64,000 bases of DNA from an uncultured Barnesiella sp. (GTDB taxonomy: Bacteria; Bacteroidota; Bacteroidia; Bacteroidales; Barnesiellaceae_A): contig CALUJY010000012.1 in NCBI GenBank assembly GCA_944321085.1, forward strand, positions 19,836 to 83,835, written 5' to 3'. Each line of letters starts with the position of its first letter. The stretch's first letter is position 1. Below, piece after piece: positions 9,560 through 19,222 of the stretch. The position numbers were made by a program, and so were the translations under genes. The notes beneath the pieces were generated by a model, which did not search any database, had not been told where the DNA came from, and saw only the letters and a list, made by a program, of their open reading frames with translations.

Positions 9560-10528
9560 TCAGTCCATTACACGTCCTTGGTTCTCGGCAATTTGTATCA
9601 TGCGGTCGTACTCCTCCGGCGTAAGATCCATAAAATAGTAGTTGACAGGATTTTGTACCTGACCCTTGTATATCACCTCGTAATGCAAGTGAGGGCCTGT
9701 ACTTTTTCCCGTATTGCCTACCTTGCCTATATTCTCGCCTCTGACAACCTGCTGCCCTTTTGAAACTAAAATCTGACTCAGGTGGGCATAGCGGGTGATG
9801 TAGCCATAACCATGGTCGAGCACGATGGTATTGCCATAACCTTGCTGCCAACCGGTCTCCTTGACAACGGCATTGCCGGTAGCATATACAGGCGTTCCGA
9901 TAGCCGCGCTGAAATCCATACCTTCGTGAAACTTGCGAGTATTGTAGATAGGGTCGACACGCCAACCGTAACCCGAGGCGGTGTGTTTAAGGTCTTTGTT
10001 CGATACCGGCTGAATGGCCGGCAGATGCTTGATGCGGTCTTCCTGCTGATATGCCAAATCTACCAGCTCATCGAATGAGTTGTTTTGCACATAAAGATTG
10101 CGGTAGAGAAGGTCGACCTTCTGTGTCAGCGACGCCACCAACTCGCCGTCGGGCATGCGCAACAACTCGTCGTAACGCGCCGTATTGCCTCCGGCGTTGC
10201 GCACATCGTCGGCAATAGGTTCGGCTTGCAGGATGACACGATAGAGGTTATTGTCACGCTGTTTGATGTCGTCGAGCACAACCATTATATCGTCGACACG
10301 ACGTGAAAGGAGCTTGTATTGCGACTCTAAACGGGCATTCTCATATTCAAGTACCCGCTCTTTGGGAGAACCGAAAAAGAAATATATCACAAGCAACAAA
10401 ATCGCGCCCAAAAATGCACTAAGCAGCAGATGGCGTATTACCGACCACCCCTTCTTCCACAGGGAATGGCGCACGGGGTCGTATGTAAGCGTCTGAGGAT
10501 TAAATATATAAAATCTTCTCTTTCCCAT
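9560..10528 (-). CDS. Membrane-anchored M23 metallopeptidase
   Basis: The 322-residue protein has a short cytoplasmic N-terminus, one transmembrane helix (about 32-52), a coiled-coil stretch (about 55-165) and a C-terminal LytM/M23 domain. The zinc ligands and catalytic His are all present: H201 and D205 in KFHEGMDF, and H280/H282 in GPHLHYEV. It is therefore likely an active peptidoglycan endopeptidase facing the periplasm, acting in wall remodelling. The architecture resembles proteins encoded next to alaS in other Bacteroidota. It is divergent from alaS; a -7 box (TAACTTTG) lies at 10614-10621. Confidence 0.92.
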   Translation of the reverse strand: MGKRRFYIFNPQTLTYDPVRHSLWKKGWSVIRHLLLSAFLGAILLLVIYFFFGSPKERVLEYENARLESQYKLLSRRVDDIMVVLDDIKQRDNNLYRVILQAEPIADDVRNAGGNTARYDELLRMPDGELVASLTQKVDLLYRNLYVQNNSFDELVDLAYQQEDRIKHLPAIQPVSNKDLKHTASGYGWRVDPIYNTRKFHEGMDFSAAIGTPVYATGNAVVKETGWQQGYGNTIVLDHGYGYITRYAHLSQILVSKGQQVVRGENIGKVGNTGKSTGPHLHYEVIYKGQVQNPVNYYFMDLTPEEYDRMIQIAENQGRVMD

Positions 10529-10613
10529 TCTTCGTTATTTCATAAATGAGCATGATGGCGTATATAAAGAAAAAAAGCTGATAGCTACATACTTTTTTGA
10601 TGCCCGATAGGCG

Positions 10614-10640
10614 CAAAGTTAATATTTTGAGCTATTTTTG
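10614..10640. promoter_or_regulatory. Divergent -7 boxes for M23 peptidase and alaS
   Basis: TAACTTTG on the minus strand (10614-10621) precedes the M23 peptidase gene, and TATTTTTG on the plus strand (10633-10640) precedes alaS. The second box lies inside the longest possible alaS frame, which argues for the downstream alaS start at 10720. Confidence 0.55.
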
Positions 10641-10719
10641 CAAACGGTTTTCAAAAATAAATTTACCTCTCCAAAACATTGTTCTACGATGTGATAATAT
10701 AACATTTATTATAAAGTTT

Positions 10720-13347
10720 ATGTACACAGCAAAAGAAATAAGGGAGTCCTTCAAAGAGTTTTTTCGTTCCAAAGGACATCAGATAGTTCCCTCTGCTCCC
10801 ATGGTAATAAAAGACGACCCCACGTTGATGTTTACCAATGCGGGCATGAACCAATTCAAAGATATTATTTTAGGTAACCACCCTGCCAAATACCACCGCG
10901 TGGCCGACTCACAAAAATGCTTGCGCGTAAGCGGCAAACACAACGACCTCGAAGAGGTAGGACACGACACGTATCACCACACCATGTTCGAGATGCTGGG
11001 CAACTGGTCGTTCGGCGATTATTTCAAGAAAGAAGCCATCGACTGGGCTTGGGAATACCTCGTAGAGGTTCTTAAACTCAACCCCGACCGCCTATATGCC
11101 ACTGTATTCGAAGGCTACGAACCCGAGGGGCTTGAACGCGACAACGAGGCTGCCGGACATTGGAGCAAGCATCTGCCCGAGAGCCACATCCTCAACGGAA
11201 ACCGCCACGACAACTTTTGGGAAATGGGCGAAACAGGTCCTTGCGGTCCTTGCTCGGAGATACACATCGACCTGCGCAGCGACGAGGAAAGAGCTGCCGT
11301 CGATGGCAAGACATTGGTAAACCAAAGCAATCCGCTGGTGATAGAGATATGGAATCTCGTATTTATGCAATATAACCGCAAAGCCGACGGTTCATTGGAA
11401 CCGCTGCCCGCCAAAGTGATAGATACCGGTATGGGATTCGAACGCTTGTGCATGGCTTTGCAAGGGAAAAAGTCGAACTACGACACCGACGTATTCCAAC
11501 CCATCATCGGCGCAATAGGCAATATCTGCGGCAAACAATATGGCGAGAACGAGCAAGACGACATCGCCATGCGCGTCATTGCCGACCACATACGTACCAT
11601 AGCCTTCTCCATTACCGACGGGCAACTGCCGTCGAATGCCAAAGCAGGCTACGTAATACGCCGCATCTTGCGCCGTGCCGTACGCTATGGCTACACCTTC
11701 TTAGGACTGCGTAACGCTTTCCTTTACCGTCTCATAGACGTACTCATAGAGACGATGGGCGATGCCTATCCCGAATTGATTGCTCAAAGAGACCTCATCG
11801 CCAAAGTGATAAAAGAGGAGGAAGAGGCTTTCTTGCGCACGCTGGATACCGGTATCAGACTACTCGACAAGATTATAGAAGAAGCCAAAGCACAAGGCAA
11901 AACTGTCATCGACGGTAAAGACGCCTTTACGCTCTACGACACCTACGGTTTTCCGCTCGACCTTACCGAGCTGATACTCAAAGAAAACGGCATGACAGTC
12001 GACACCGTTGCTTTCAACAAAGAGATGCAACAACAAAAGGAACGCGCCCGCAATGCCGCAGCCGTAGAAACCGGCGACTGGATAACGTTGCGCGAGGGTG
12101 AACCCGAATTTGTCGGTTACGACTGCGATGAGTGCGAAGCCCGCATATTGCGCTACCGCAAGGTAAAACAAAAAAATCGCGAGTTCTACCAAATCGTACT
12201 CGACCGCTCGCCTTTCTATGCCGAAATGGGTGGACAGGTAGGCGACAGCGGCATGCTCATCAACGGCGACGAAAGCACCGAAATCACCACCACCAAGAAG
12301 GAAAACAACCTTGCCGTACACATAAGCGATACTCTGCCGCAAGACGTGACCGCCACGTTCCGTGCCGTTATCAACAAGGAAGCACGTATGGCCACATCGT
12401 GCAACCACACAGCAACCCACTTGTTGCACGAGGCATTACGCGAGGTATTAGGTAAACATGTCGAGCAAAAAGGTTCGTATGTATCGCCTTACTCATTGCG
12501 TTTCGACTTCTCTCACTTCCAGAAAGTAACCGACGAAGAGTTGCGCCAAGTAGAGAGACTTGCCAACGCAAAAGTACGCATGGCCATACCGCTCGACGAA
12601 CACCGTCACATGCCCATCGCCGAGGCACGCGCCATGGGTGCTATGGCTCTCTTCGGAGAGAAATACGGTGAAGATGTTCGTGTGGTTCGCTACGGCACGT
12701 CGATAGAGTTATGCGGCGGTACGCATGTTCCCAACACGGGCAACATAGGTATGATACGCATCCTCTCGGAAAGCTCTATCGCTGCCGGTATTCGCCGTAT
12801 CGAAGCTATTACAGGCATTCAGGCAGAAGAGGCCATGTACCGCCTGCAAGACACGTTGAAACAAATCAGCTCGCTATTTAACAACGCTCCCAACCTGCGA
12901 CAAGCCGTAGAGAAGCATATTGCCGAGAATGCCGACTTGCGTCACCAGATCGAAGAGTTCGCACACGAAAAATCGGCTCAAATAAAAGCGTCGATGATAC
13001 AAGAAGCACAAGTTGTCAACAACATACGCATTGTATCATACAGAGGTCCTATGATGCCTATTTTAATCAAAAACATAGCCTTCGAGATACGCGGAGAGAT
13101 GCCCCAACAGACTGCATTCGTAGCTGCCACATTCAACATCAACGACAACAACAAACCGTTACTGACTGTGGCTCTGAGCGACGACTTAGTTGCACAAGGC
13201 AAGAACGCCTCGCAAATCGTCCGCGAAGCAGCTCGCCTGATACAAGGCGGCGGTGGTGGACAACCCCACTTCGCACAAGCCGGCGGAAAAGACTTTGAGA
13301 AACTCCCCGAAGCCTTCGAGAAGATGAAAGAGTTGGTTATTGCCTGA
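10720..13347 (+). CDS. alaS: Alanyl-tRNA synthetase
   Basis: The 875-residue class II synthetase has an N-terminal catalytic domain, starting [20 protein letters not shown], with [15 protein letters not shown]. The central editing domain has the zinc-binding motifs [13 protein letters not shown] and [12 protein letters not shown], which clear mischarged Ser/Gly. The C-terminal DHHA1/C-Ala region contains [16 protein letters not shown]. The open frame extends upstream to 10597, but those 41 residues are AT-rich, unconserved and include the promoter box. I therefore start at 10720. A strong terminator follows at 13395-13435. Confidence 0.96.
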   Translation: MYTAKEIRESFKEFFRSKGHQIVPSAPMVIKDDPTLMFTNAGMNQFKDIILGNHPAKYHRVADSQKCLRVSGKHNDLEEVGHDTYHHTMFEMLGNWSFGDYFKKEAIDWAWEYLVEVLKLNPDRLYATVFEGYEPEGLERDNEAAGHWSKHLPESHILNGNRHDNFWEMGETGPCGPCSEIHIDLRSDEERAAVDGKTLVNQSNPLVIEIWNLVFMQYNRKADGSLEPLPAKVIDTGMGFERLCMALQGKKSNYDTDVFQPIIGAIGNICGKQYGENEQDDIAMRVIADHIRTIAFSITDGQLPSNAKAGYVIRRILRRAVRYGYTFLGLRNAFLYRLIDVLIETMGDAYPELIAQRDLIAKVIKEEEEAFLRTLDTGIRLLDKIIEEAKAQGKTVIDGKDAFTLYDTYGFPLDLTELILKENGMTVDTVAFNKEMQQQKERARNAAAVETGDWITLREGEPEFVGYDCDECEARILRYRKVKQKNREFYQIVLDRSPFYAEMGGQVGDSGMLINGDESTEITTTKKENNLAVHISDTLPQDVTATFRAVINKEARMATSCNHTATHLLHEALREVLGKHVEQKGSYVSPYSLRFDFSHFQKVTDEELRQVERLANAKVRMAIPLDEHRHMPIAEARAMGAMALFGEKYGEDVRVVRYGTSIELCGGTHVPNTGNIGMIRILSESSIAAGIRRIEAITGIQAEEAMYRLQDTLKQISSLFNNAPNLRQAVEKHIAENADLRHQIEEFAHEKSAQIKASMIQEAQVVNNIRIVSYRGPMMPILIKNIAFEIRGEMPQQTAFVAATFNINDNNKPLLTVALSDDLVAQGKNASQIVREAARLIQGGGGGQPHFAQAGGKDFEKLPEAFEKMKELVIA

Positions 13348-13394
13348 CCGTAAGCCGACAAGCCTCATCGGCATTACATGATACATCTATATAT

Positions 13395-13435
13395 ACGCCC
13401 CGTGTAGCCTTTAAGAGATTGCACGGGGCGTTTTT
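13395..13435 (+). terminator. Rho-independent terminator of alaS
   Basis: A perfect 10-bp stem ACGCCCCGTG (13395-13404) / CACGGGGCGT (13422-13431) is followed by a T-run to 13435, 48 bp after the alaS stop. Confidence 0.88.
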
Positions 13436-13520
13436 AGGCTTTCACAGCCGTAACTCATACAGGATATTCTGACAGAAAGGCACAGAGCAAGCTAAGGAAT
13501 AGCAGCGAAAGGATTGCGAC

Positions 13521-13554
13521 AAAAAAACGGCGGGGTAGTCTCCTACTCCGCCGT
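13521..13554 (-). terminator. Rho-independent terminator of phosphoglucomutase
   Basis: The arms AACGGCGGGGTAG (13526-13538) and CTACTCCGCCGTT (13542-13554) pair with one G-U, and the A-run at 13521-13527 reads as the T-tract on the minus strand. It lies 25 bp beyond the pgm stop. Together with the alaS terminator it insulates the two convergent genes. Confidence 0.85.
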
Positions 13555-13578
13555 TGCTGTTTTCTATCTGTAAAGAAA

Positions 13579-15327
13579 TCAGATACCCAAATCTTTCTTG
13601 AAGGCTTCTATCTTGGCGTCGGCCAATTCGTTGGCTTTGTCGTAGTCGGCATAGCATGTCATAGGAATACCGCGTACCTCCATATAGAATTTAATCTTAG
13701 GCTCTGTACCAGAGGGGCGAACCGATACTTTGTCGCCTTCGGCCGTGAAGTATTGCAACACGTTCGAGGTGCAAGGCATATCGAGTTTCGTCACATTACC
13801 CTTGTCGTCGGTAGCTGTCAGCGACTGGAAGTCTTTCACCATAACAACCGGCGAACCGCCCAATGTTTTGAGGGGGTTCTCGCGGAATGCTTTCATCATG
13901 GCAACAATCTCCTCGGCACCTTGTTTGCCTTTGCGTACTACCGATACGCCTTTCTCCTTCGAGAAGCCATATTTGATGTAGATATCTTGTATCATCTGGT
14001 ACATGGTCATGCCGCGGTCTTTTGCCCAGGCAGCAATCTCGGCCATCAGCGACATAGCCGATACGGCATCTTTGTCGCGCACGAAGTCTTCGGCCAGGAA
14101 GCCGTAGCTCTCCTCACCGCCGCCGATGTAGCGCTCTTTGCCTTCGAGCTCACGTATCACGGAAGCAATCCATTTGAAACCGGTATAGCAGTCGTACATC
14201 TTGATATTGTTGCGTTCGGCAATGGTCTTGATGGTCTCGGTGGTAACAATGGTCTTCACGATAAACTCGTTGCCTTTCAAGAGGCCGCGCTCCTGATAGG
14301 TAGTCATGATATAGTTGAGCATGAGCATCACTATCTGGTTGCCGTTGGCCAATATCCACTCGCCCTTGTCGTTCTTCACGGCGATACCAATACGGTCGGC
14401 ATCGGGGTCGCTTGCCATAACCAGCTCGGCATTCGTCTCTTTGGCACGCTTCACGGCGAGGTCGAGGGCAGCAGGCTCCTCGGGGTTGGGCGAAACAACG
14501 GTGGGGAAGTCGCCGCTTACCACGTCTTGCTCGGGCACGTGAATGATGTTGGTAAAGCCGAAGTTTTTGAGCGAGGCAGGTATCAAGCGTACGCCTGTAC
14601 CGTGTATAGGTGTGTACACAATGGGAATGTCGTGGTGTTTGGCAATCACATCGGGCGAAAGCGAAAGGGTCTTGATGCGGTCGAGGAATTTTTTGTCTAT
14701 CTCCTCGCCTATGATTTGTATCAACTCGGGATTGCCCTTAAACTTGATGTCGGCTATATTGGTTATCTTGTTCACCTCTTCAATGATACCCGTATCGTGG
14801 GGGGCTATCACTTGTGCGCCGTCGCTCCAATATGCCTTGTATCCGTTATACTCTTTGGGGTTGTGCGATGCCGTGAGATTGATACCGGCCTGACAGCCCA
14901 GCTCGCGAATGGCAAACGACACCTCGGGCGTGGGACGCAATGCGTCGAAAAGATATACTTTGATGCCATTGGCCGAGAAGATGTCGGCCGAGATTTCGGC
15001 AAAACGGCGGCTGTTGTTGCGACAGTCGTGGCCTACGGCAACCGAGATAAGCGGAAGTGAAGCGAAATTCTTCTTCAAATAGTTGGCCAGTCCTTGCGTT
15101 GCTGCACCTACGGTATAGATATTCATTCTATTGGTTCCTGCGCCCATGATACCGCGCAAACCGCCCGTACCGAATTCGAGGTCGCGATAGAAACTCTCTA
15201 TCAACTCGGTATGGTCAGGATTGTCGAGCATTGCCTTTACGGCAGCGCGTGTTTCCTCATCATAACCTTCGCCAAGCCAAACTTGTGCTTTGGCTGTTAC
15301 TTCTTTCAATAATGCTTCGTTTTCCAT
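13579..15327 (-). CDS. Phosphoglucomutase / phosphomannomutase family
   Basis: The 582-residue alpha-D-phosphohexomutase interconverts hexose 1- and 6-phosphates. FGTGGLRG (52-59) is the substrate-loop signature and TASHNPKEYNGYK holds the phosphoserine S154. DPDADRIGIAV carries the Mg ligands, GGGEESYGF is the sugar-binding loop, and VRPSGTEPKIKFY is the phosphate-binding loop. The length matches the long PgcA-like group that uses glucose 1-phosphate, linking the glycogen cluster at 48-53 kb to glycolysis. The promoter lies at 15447-15479 and a terminator follows the gene. Confidence 0.94.
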   Translation of the reverse strand: MENEALLKEVTAKAQVWLGEGYDEETRAAVKAMLDNPDHTELIESFYRDLEFGTGGLRGIMGAGTNRMNIYTVGAATQGLANYLKKNFASLPLISVAVGHDCRNNSRRFAEISADIFSANGIKVYLFDALRPTPEVSFAIRELGCQAGINLTASHNPKEYNGYKAYWSDGAQVIAPHDTGIIEEVNKITNIADIKFKGNPELIQIIGEEIDKKFLDRIKTLSLSPDVIAKHHDIPIVYTPIHGTGVRLIPASLKNFGFTNIIHVPEQDVVSGDFPTVVSPNPEEPAALDLAVKRAKETNAELVMASDPDADRIGIAVKNDKGEWILANGNQIVMLMLNYIMTTYQERGLLKGNEFIVKTIVTTETIKTIAERNNIKMYDCYTGFKWIASVIRELEGKERYIGGGEESYGFLAEDFVRDKDAVSAMSLMAEIAAWAKDRGMTMYQMIQDIYIKYGFSKEKGVSVVRKGKQGAEEIVAMMKAFRENPLKTLGGSPVVMVKDFQSLTATDDKGNVTKLDMPCTSNVLQYFTAEGDKVSVRPSGTEPKIKFYMEVRGIPMTCYADYDKANELADAKIEAFKKDLGI

Positions 15328-15446
15328 ATTGTATTGTTTAATAAGTTAATCAAATACGGTGTCGGGGTATCCTGTAACGGATACAGGCAGAGAAACGCAA
15401 ACGTTGTTTCCGATGGCAGTCTGCCCCACCCGCTTCCTATATCTTA

Positions 15447-15479
15447 CAAATATAGTGATAAAAACCTATTCAAAACAAA
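15447..15479 (-). promoter_or_regulatory. Phosphoglucomutase promoter
   Basis: On the minus strand TTTG (15476-15479) and TATATTTG (15447-15454) are separated by 21 bp. The leader would be about 115 nt. Confidence 0.6.
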
Positions 15480-15510
15480 AGTAAAGAGATTTTATCACTT
15501 TCGTTTCCTG

Positions 15511-17160
15511 TCATCTTATATTTATATCCTTTTGCAGGAATCTATCGCCGGTCCTACGTACCACATCTTCGTAATATTCGCGCGAATAACCGGGGAATTG
15601 CACTCCGTCGGGCATGCCGTAGTCATTGGTACGGAACGTTCCGTCGGGGTTCTGCGCTTTCACATTACCGTCGAGGAACTTCACCATAAGAGACTCGCCC
15701 AACTCTTTCCAGCGCGCCGTGCTGCTCATGGCGGCATCGTTGCTGTAACGGGTAAGGTAGGCTACCGCCTCGGCGGGATTTTGATTATAGAGCGCCAATG
15801 CCGTGCTGTCTACGGCCGCCGTGTTATTTTCGAAGCCGTTTTCCAACTCCTCCTGTACGGCTCTTATGTCGCCTATCATGGGGTTGTAGCGGGTATATGC
15901 CATGTTGGCTACCCAATTATATACCCAGAATGCCGATGTCCACGAGAAGTCGTACATAGAGCCGTTCTCGGGGCTGAAACAGAGCGGTACCTCGGTCAGG
16001 CAGCAATACATGGGTACGTAGACGCAGGTGTTGGCATCATCGACACCAAACCACTGTATGCCGCCTATGGCATCGGGCAAGTTGCGGCGCATCTGAGCCA
16101 CCAACGTAAATCCGGTCTGCTGGGTGGCAATGGCACGCTCGTTGAGGTAGGTCTTGCCATTGACTTCGAACGACATGGGACGGAAACGGTATGGCGCATT
16201 GAAGGGGCCACCGCCCATATCGTTGTGCATATCGTAGGGTGTGCCGTCGAAGTGGTCGCGCATGGCATCTTTCATTTCGCGCAACGTAAGTTTACGCGAG
16301 GGACGTATATAGAGGGGGAAGGGCGTCTCGCTCTCACCTTCGAGATAACGCAAATACTTGTCCATATTGCTGTCATAACGACGGAAGAAACTCCATACGC
16401 GGGCTTCGCAACCGCGCAATGCGCCATAGTCGAGTACGCCGTACGCCTTGGAGAAGCTGAAATCTTTGTTGATACCGTTGAAGTATCCCTCTTCACGGGC
16501 AAACGATATGACATCGGGCGAATAGAGGCAGTTCTCGGGGTCGTCGAGGGGGAACTGATGGATGCGGGGATGGTTGGCGTGTCCCGATATGCAGTCGTCG
16601 GGTATGCGTATGGCTACCCATACGGCGCCCTTGCGACCGGGGCCTTTGCCTATCAGTTCCATAATCCACGCCTCATTGGGGTCGGCTATGGAGAACGACT
16701 CGCCGCTGCTGTAATAACCGTACTCTTTCACCAAGTCGGTCATCACCTGAATGGCCTCGCGGGCCGTGCGGGCACGTTCCAATCCTAATTGTATCAACGA
16801 GCCGTAGTCGATAAGCCCCAGCGTATCGACCAACTCGGGACGACCGCCCCACGTAGACTCTACGATAGCCAACTGGTGCTCGTTCATATTGCCGTTTACG
16901 GCGTAAGTATGCGGCACTTGGGGGATGGCACCAAGAGGCTTGCCGGTATCCCACTCTACGATTTGGCGCATATCACCGGGCTGCCAGTCGGCAGCGGGAG
17001 TCGATGTGAGTGCACCGTAAAGCGTATGCGAGTCGGCCGAATAGGTAATCATGACACTGCCGTCGACAGTAGCGCCGGCGCCGGCAATAAGACCTGTACA
17101 AGCCCATGCCCCGGCAGGGAGAAGCATCGCAGCAAACAAAACTGATGTTATTCTCTTCAT
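15511..17160 (-). CDS. Secreted C69 family dipeptidase
   Basis: The 549-residue protein has a signal peptide (MKRITSVLFAAMLLPAGAWA) whose predicted cleavage exposes C21 of ACTGLIAG. An N-terminal Cys is the nucleophile of C69 (PepD-type) Ntn-hydrolases, so maturation by signal cleavage would create the active site. Family landmarks follow: GSVMITYSADSH, NEHQLAIVESTWGGR and AWIMELIGKGPGRKGAVWVA. It likely hydrolyses dipeptides in the periplasm. The gene starts 26 bp after the stop of an M23 peptidase gene, so the two may act in sequence on peptides or murein fragments. Confidence 0.92.
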   Translation of the reverse strand: MKRITSVLFAAMLLPAGAWACTGLIAGAGATVDGSVMITYSADSHTLYGALTSTPAADWQPGDMRQIVEWDTGKPLGAIPQVPHTYAVNGNMNEHQLAIVESTWGGRPELVDTLGLIDYGSLIQLGLERARTAREAIQVMTDLVKEYGYYSSGESFSIADPNEAWIMELIGKGPGRKGAVWVAIRIPDDCISGHANHPRIHQFPLDDPENCLYSPDVISFAREEGYFNGINKDFSFSKAYGVLDYGALRGCEARVWSFFRRYDSNMDKYLRYLEGESETPFPLYIRPSRKLTLREMKDAMRDHFDGTPYDMHNDMGGGPFNAPYRFRPMSFEVNGKTYLNERAIATQQTGFTLVAQMRRNLPDAIGGIQWFGVDDANTCVYVPMYCCLTEVPLCFSPENGSMYDFSWTSAFWVYNWVANMAYTRYNPMIGDIRAVQEELENGFENNTAAVDSTALALYNQNPAEAVAYLTRYSNDAAMSSTARWKELGESLMVKFLDGNVKAQNPDGTFRTNDYGMPDGVQFPGYSREYYEDVVRRTGDRFLQKDINIR

Positions 17161-17186
17161 AGATTTTTAGGTTAAGCGTTTTTATT

Positions 17187-18872
17187 TTACCATGTAAATG
17201 TTCGTTTCAAAACTTTTCGGTTGCCGCACTGGTCGGTGACCGTCATCACAAGACGGTGCGAACCGCCCCGTGTGAGCGGCGTATTTTTCAGGCGGCAGGT
17301 GAGGCGGCTGCGTTTGGCGTCATACTCAAAGAGGCAGAACATGCCGTCTATCTCGCCCCTGTACGAGGCGATGCCGCTGCCGGCATCGGTTATTTTCAGC
17401 GACACCACGCCGTTGGCACCCCACTTCGCCGAGTTGAGGGGTGTAATCGTCGGCGGTACCGTATCGGCCGCCACGGCATACGTACCCAAGTCGCGCACGC
17501 GGGCTACATACCATCCCGCATCATAGCGGCCTACGACGGGCGACTTGCGGCCGTTGCGTATATACACCATATAGTAGCAACTGTCGGGCAAGGTGTCGCA
17601 GGTGAGTTTCAGCGCCAGCTCGCCCCACGTATGCAGGGGTACCGTCGGCTTGTGCAGCTTGTGCAATGCCGAGTAGTATCGACTGCTCTCCTCGGCGCTG
17701 TGAGTAAACGTGATATCTTCGTATAAGGCACCTTCGGGCAGGGAGAAGCGCATATCGTCGGTTTCGCAGCTGTTGGCGCGGTCATAGGCAAAGAGCTCGC
17801 CCGTCGCCGCCGGAGGCGTCGTTTCGCCGGGCGTACCTTTGATGGTGAAACGCACCGTCGAACGGTTGCCGTAGTAGTCGGTCAGCTCGAAGCGTCCCCG
17901 ATAGGTACGCGCCTCATCTACGACAAAAATACCGTGGTTTGACACATCGCCATAGATTGTCGACAGGTGGTTACCGGGCGCTATGTAGGTGCGCATGATG
18001 GTCGAACCGTTGTTGCTGCGCAGCTCATCGTAGTCGATAAGCGAGTTTACGTAACGTGTCTCGGCAAACGTGATGCTGTCAACCAGCGACTCATAGAGCA
18101 GCGAGTCGTCCATCCAGCACTTCACCGAGCGCACGCCGTAGATATTGGATGTACCGCTCATGCGGTCGTAGGCCTTAATACCCACCGACACCTCGCCCCA
18201 AGCCGTAAACGCAGCGGTTGTATATACATTGCCTCCTTGCGCCTGCAACGACCGCACCGCCTTGCGATGCTTGCCGTCCACCACGCCATCATGGGGATAG
18301 AGCGCCAACTGCCGCGGCTCGGGGACTATGTTGTCTTTTATCTTGCGGGCAAACCACGGCAGCGGGTCGATGGGCGACTCGCTCTCGGTGTGACGCACCT
18401 CGAAGTGCAGGTGCGGACCACCCGACGAACCGGTATTGCCGCTCGTAGCCACACGCATACCGCGGGAGACGGGTATTGCGCCGGGAGCCAACAAGGTATC
18501 TATGGCAAAACTCTCGCGCTCGTATTGCATCTCGCGCACACGGTCGGCAATGAAGGGAGCGAACGACAACAAATGGCCGTAGACCGTTGTGTAGCCCGAC
18601 GGATGTGTGATATACAACGCATGTCCGTACCCCCACGGCGAGACGGCAATGCGCGACACATAGCCGCTGTCGGCCGCAAAAACCGGCAGGCCGGTGCGCC
18701 CCTGCGTCTTGAAGTCGAGCCCCGAATGGAAATGATTGGAACGCAGCTCGCCGAAATTGGCACTCAACACCAACGGGATATTCAGCGGCGAAACGAACGT
18801 CACATCGGGACGATAAGCCCACGCAGCCACGACTGTGGCCAACAAATATAGCGATAGTACGATTTTCTTCAT
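17187..18872 (-). CDS. Secreted M23 family metallopeptidase
   Basis: The 561-residue protein starts at MKKIVLSLYL (18870-18872), which gives a clean signal peptide (to about residue 19). An ATG at 18905 would place 11 extra residues before it and lies upstream of the promoter box at 18882-18889. The M23 domain sits right at the mature N-terminus: H49 and D53 in NHFHSGLDF, and H154/H156 in GGPHLHFEV, so all metal and catalytic residues are kept. The remaining 400 residues are beta-rich, with no named domain. It probably cuts peptidoglycan or periplasmic peptides. A C69 dipeptidase gene follows after 26 bp. Confidence 0.9.
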   Translation of the reverse strand: MKKIVLSLYLLATVVAAWAYRPDVTFVSPLNIPLVLSANFGELRSNHFHSGLDFKTQGRTGLPVFAADSGYVSRIAVSPWGYGHALYITHPSGYTTVYGHLLSFAPFIADRVREMQYERESFAIDTLLAPGAIPVSRGMRVATSGNTGSSGGPHLHFEVRHTESESPIDPLPWFARKIKDNIVPEPRQLALYPHDGVVDGKHRKAVRSLQAQGGNVYTTAAFTAWGEVSVGIKAYDRMSGTSNIYGVRSVKCWMDDSLLYESLVDSITFAETRYVNSLIDYDELRSNNGSTIMRTYIAPGNHLSTIYGDVSNHGIFVVDEARTYRGRFELTDYYGNRSTVRFTIKGTPGETTPPAATGELFAYDRANSCETDDMRFSLPEGALYEDITFTHSAEESSRYYSALHKLHKPTVPLHTWGELALKLTCDTLPDSCYYMVYIRNGRKSPVVGRYDAGWYVARVRDLGTYAVAADTVPPTITPLNSAKWGANGVVSLKITDAGSGIASYRGEIDGMFCLFEYDAKRSRLTCRLKNTPLTRGGSHRLVMTVTDQCGNRKVLKRTFTW

Positions 18873-18881
18873 GTAGATGGC

Positions 18882-19063
18882 AAAGATAGTGCAAGGCGAG
18901 CACAATAAAAAGCGAAAGACAAAGTTTTTCGCTTTTCATGGTCGAGCCGAAGCCTATGTTATGAAAAGATAGTGCAAGGCGAGCACAATAAAAAGCGAAA
19001 GACGAAGTTTTTCGCTTTTCATAGTCGAGCCGAAGCCTATGTTATGCAAAGATAGTACAAGGT
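18882..19063. repeat. 83-bp tandem repeat with a hairpin in each unit
   Basis: Two full units (18882-18964 and 18965-19047) differ at only a few positions, and the first 16 or so bases of a third unit follow (19048-19063). Each unit contains AAAAGCGAAA ... TTTCGCTTTT, a stem flanked by A/T runs, which would act like a terminator in both directions. Each unit also starts with AAAGATAG, which on the minus strand supplies a TATCTTTG-like -7 box (18882-18889 for the M23 peptidase gene). This covers most of the 350 bp between 18872 and 19223. Confidence 0.9.
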
Positions 19064-19125
19064 GCCCCTCTCTCCTGCAACGGTGCGTTGCATATCGCAT
19101 ACTCTCCACCATGGCAAGTCACTAT

Positions 19126-19153
19126 AAAAAAAGCCCCGCGGAGGCCGCGAGGC
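19126..19153 (-). terminator. Terminator of the large secreted protein gene
   Basis: GCCCCGCG (19133-19140) pairs with CGCGAGGC (19146-19153) with one wobble. The A-run at 19126-19132 reads as a T-tract on the minus strand. It lies 70 bp beyond the stop at 19223. Confidence 0.75.
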
Positions 19154-19222
19154 AAGAGTACGATGGCGGTAAGGCGCCGTATCCTTATCGATATAAACAC
19201 GATGGCGGGTTACACTCCACCT

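Noticed and set aside
13753..15060. Long plus-strand frame opposite phosphoglucomutase
   Set aside because: Mirror of a well-conserved minus-strand gene; the translation has no recognisable domain.
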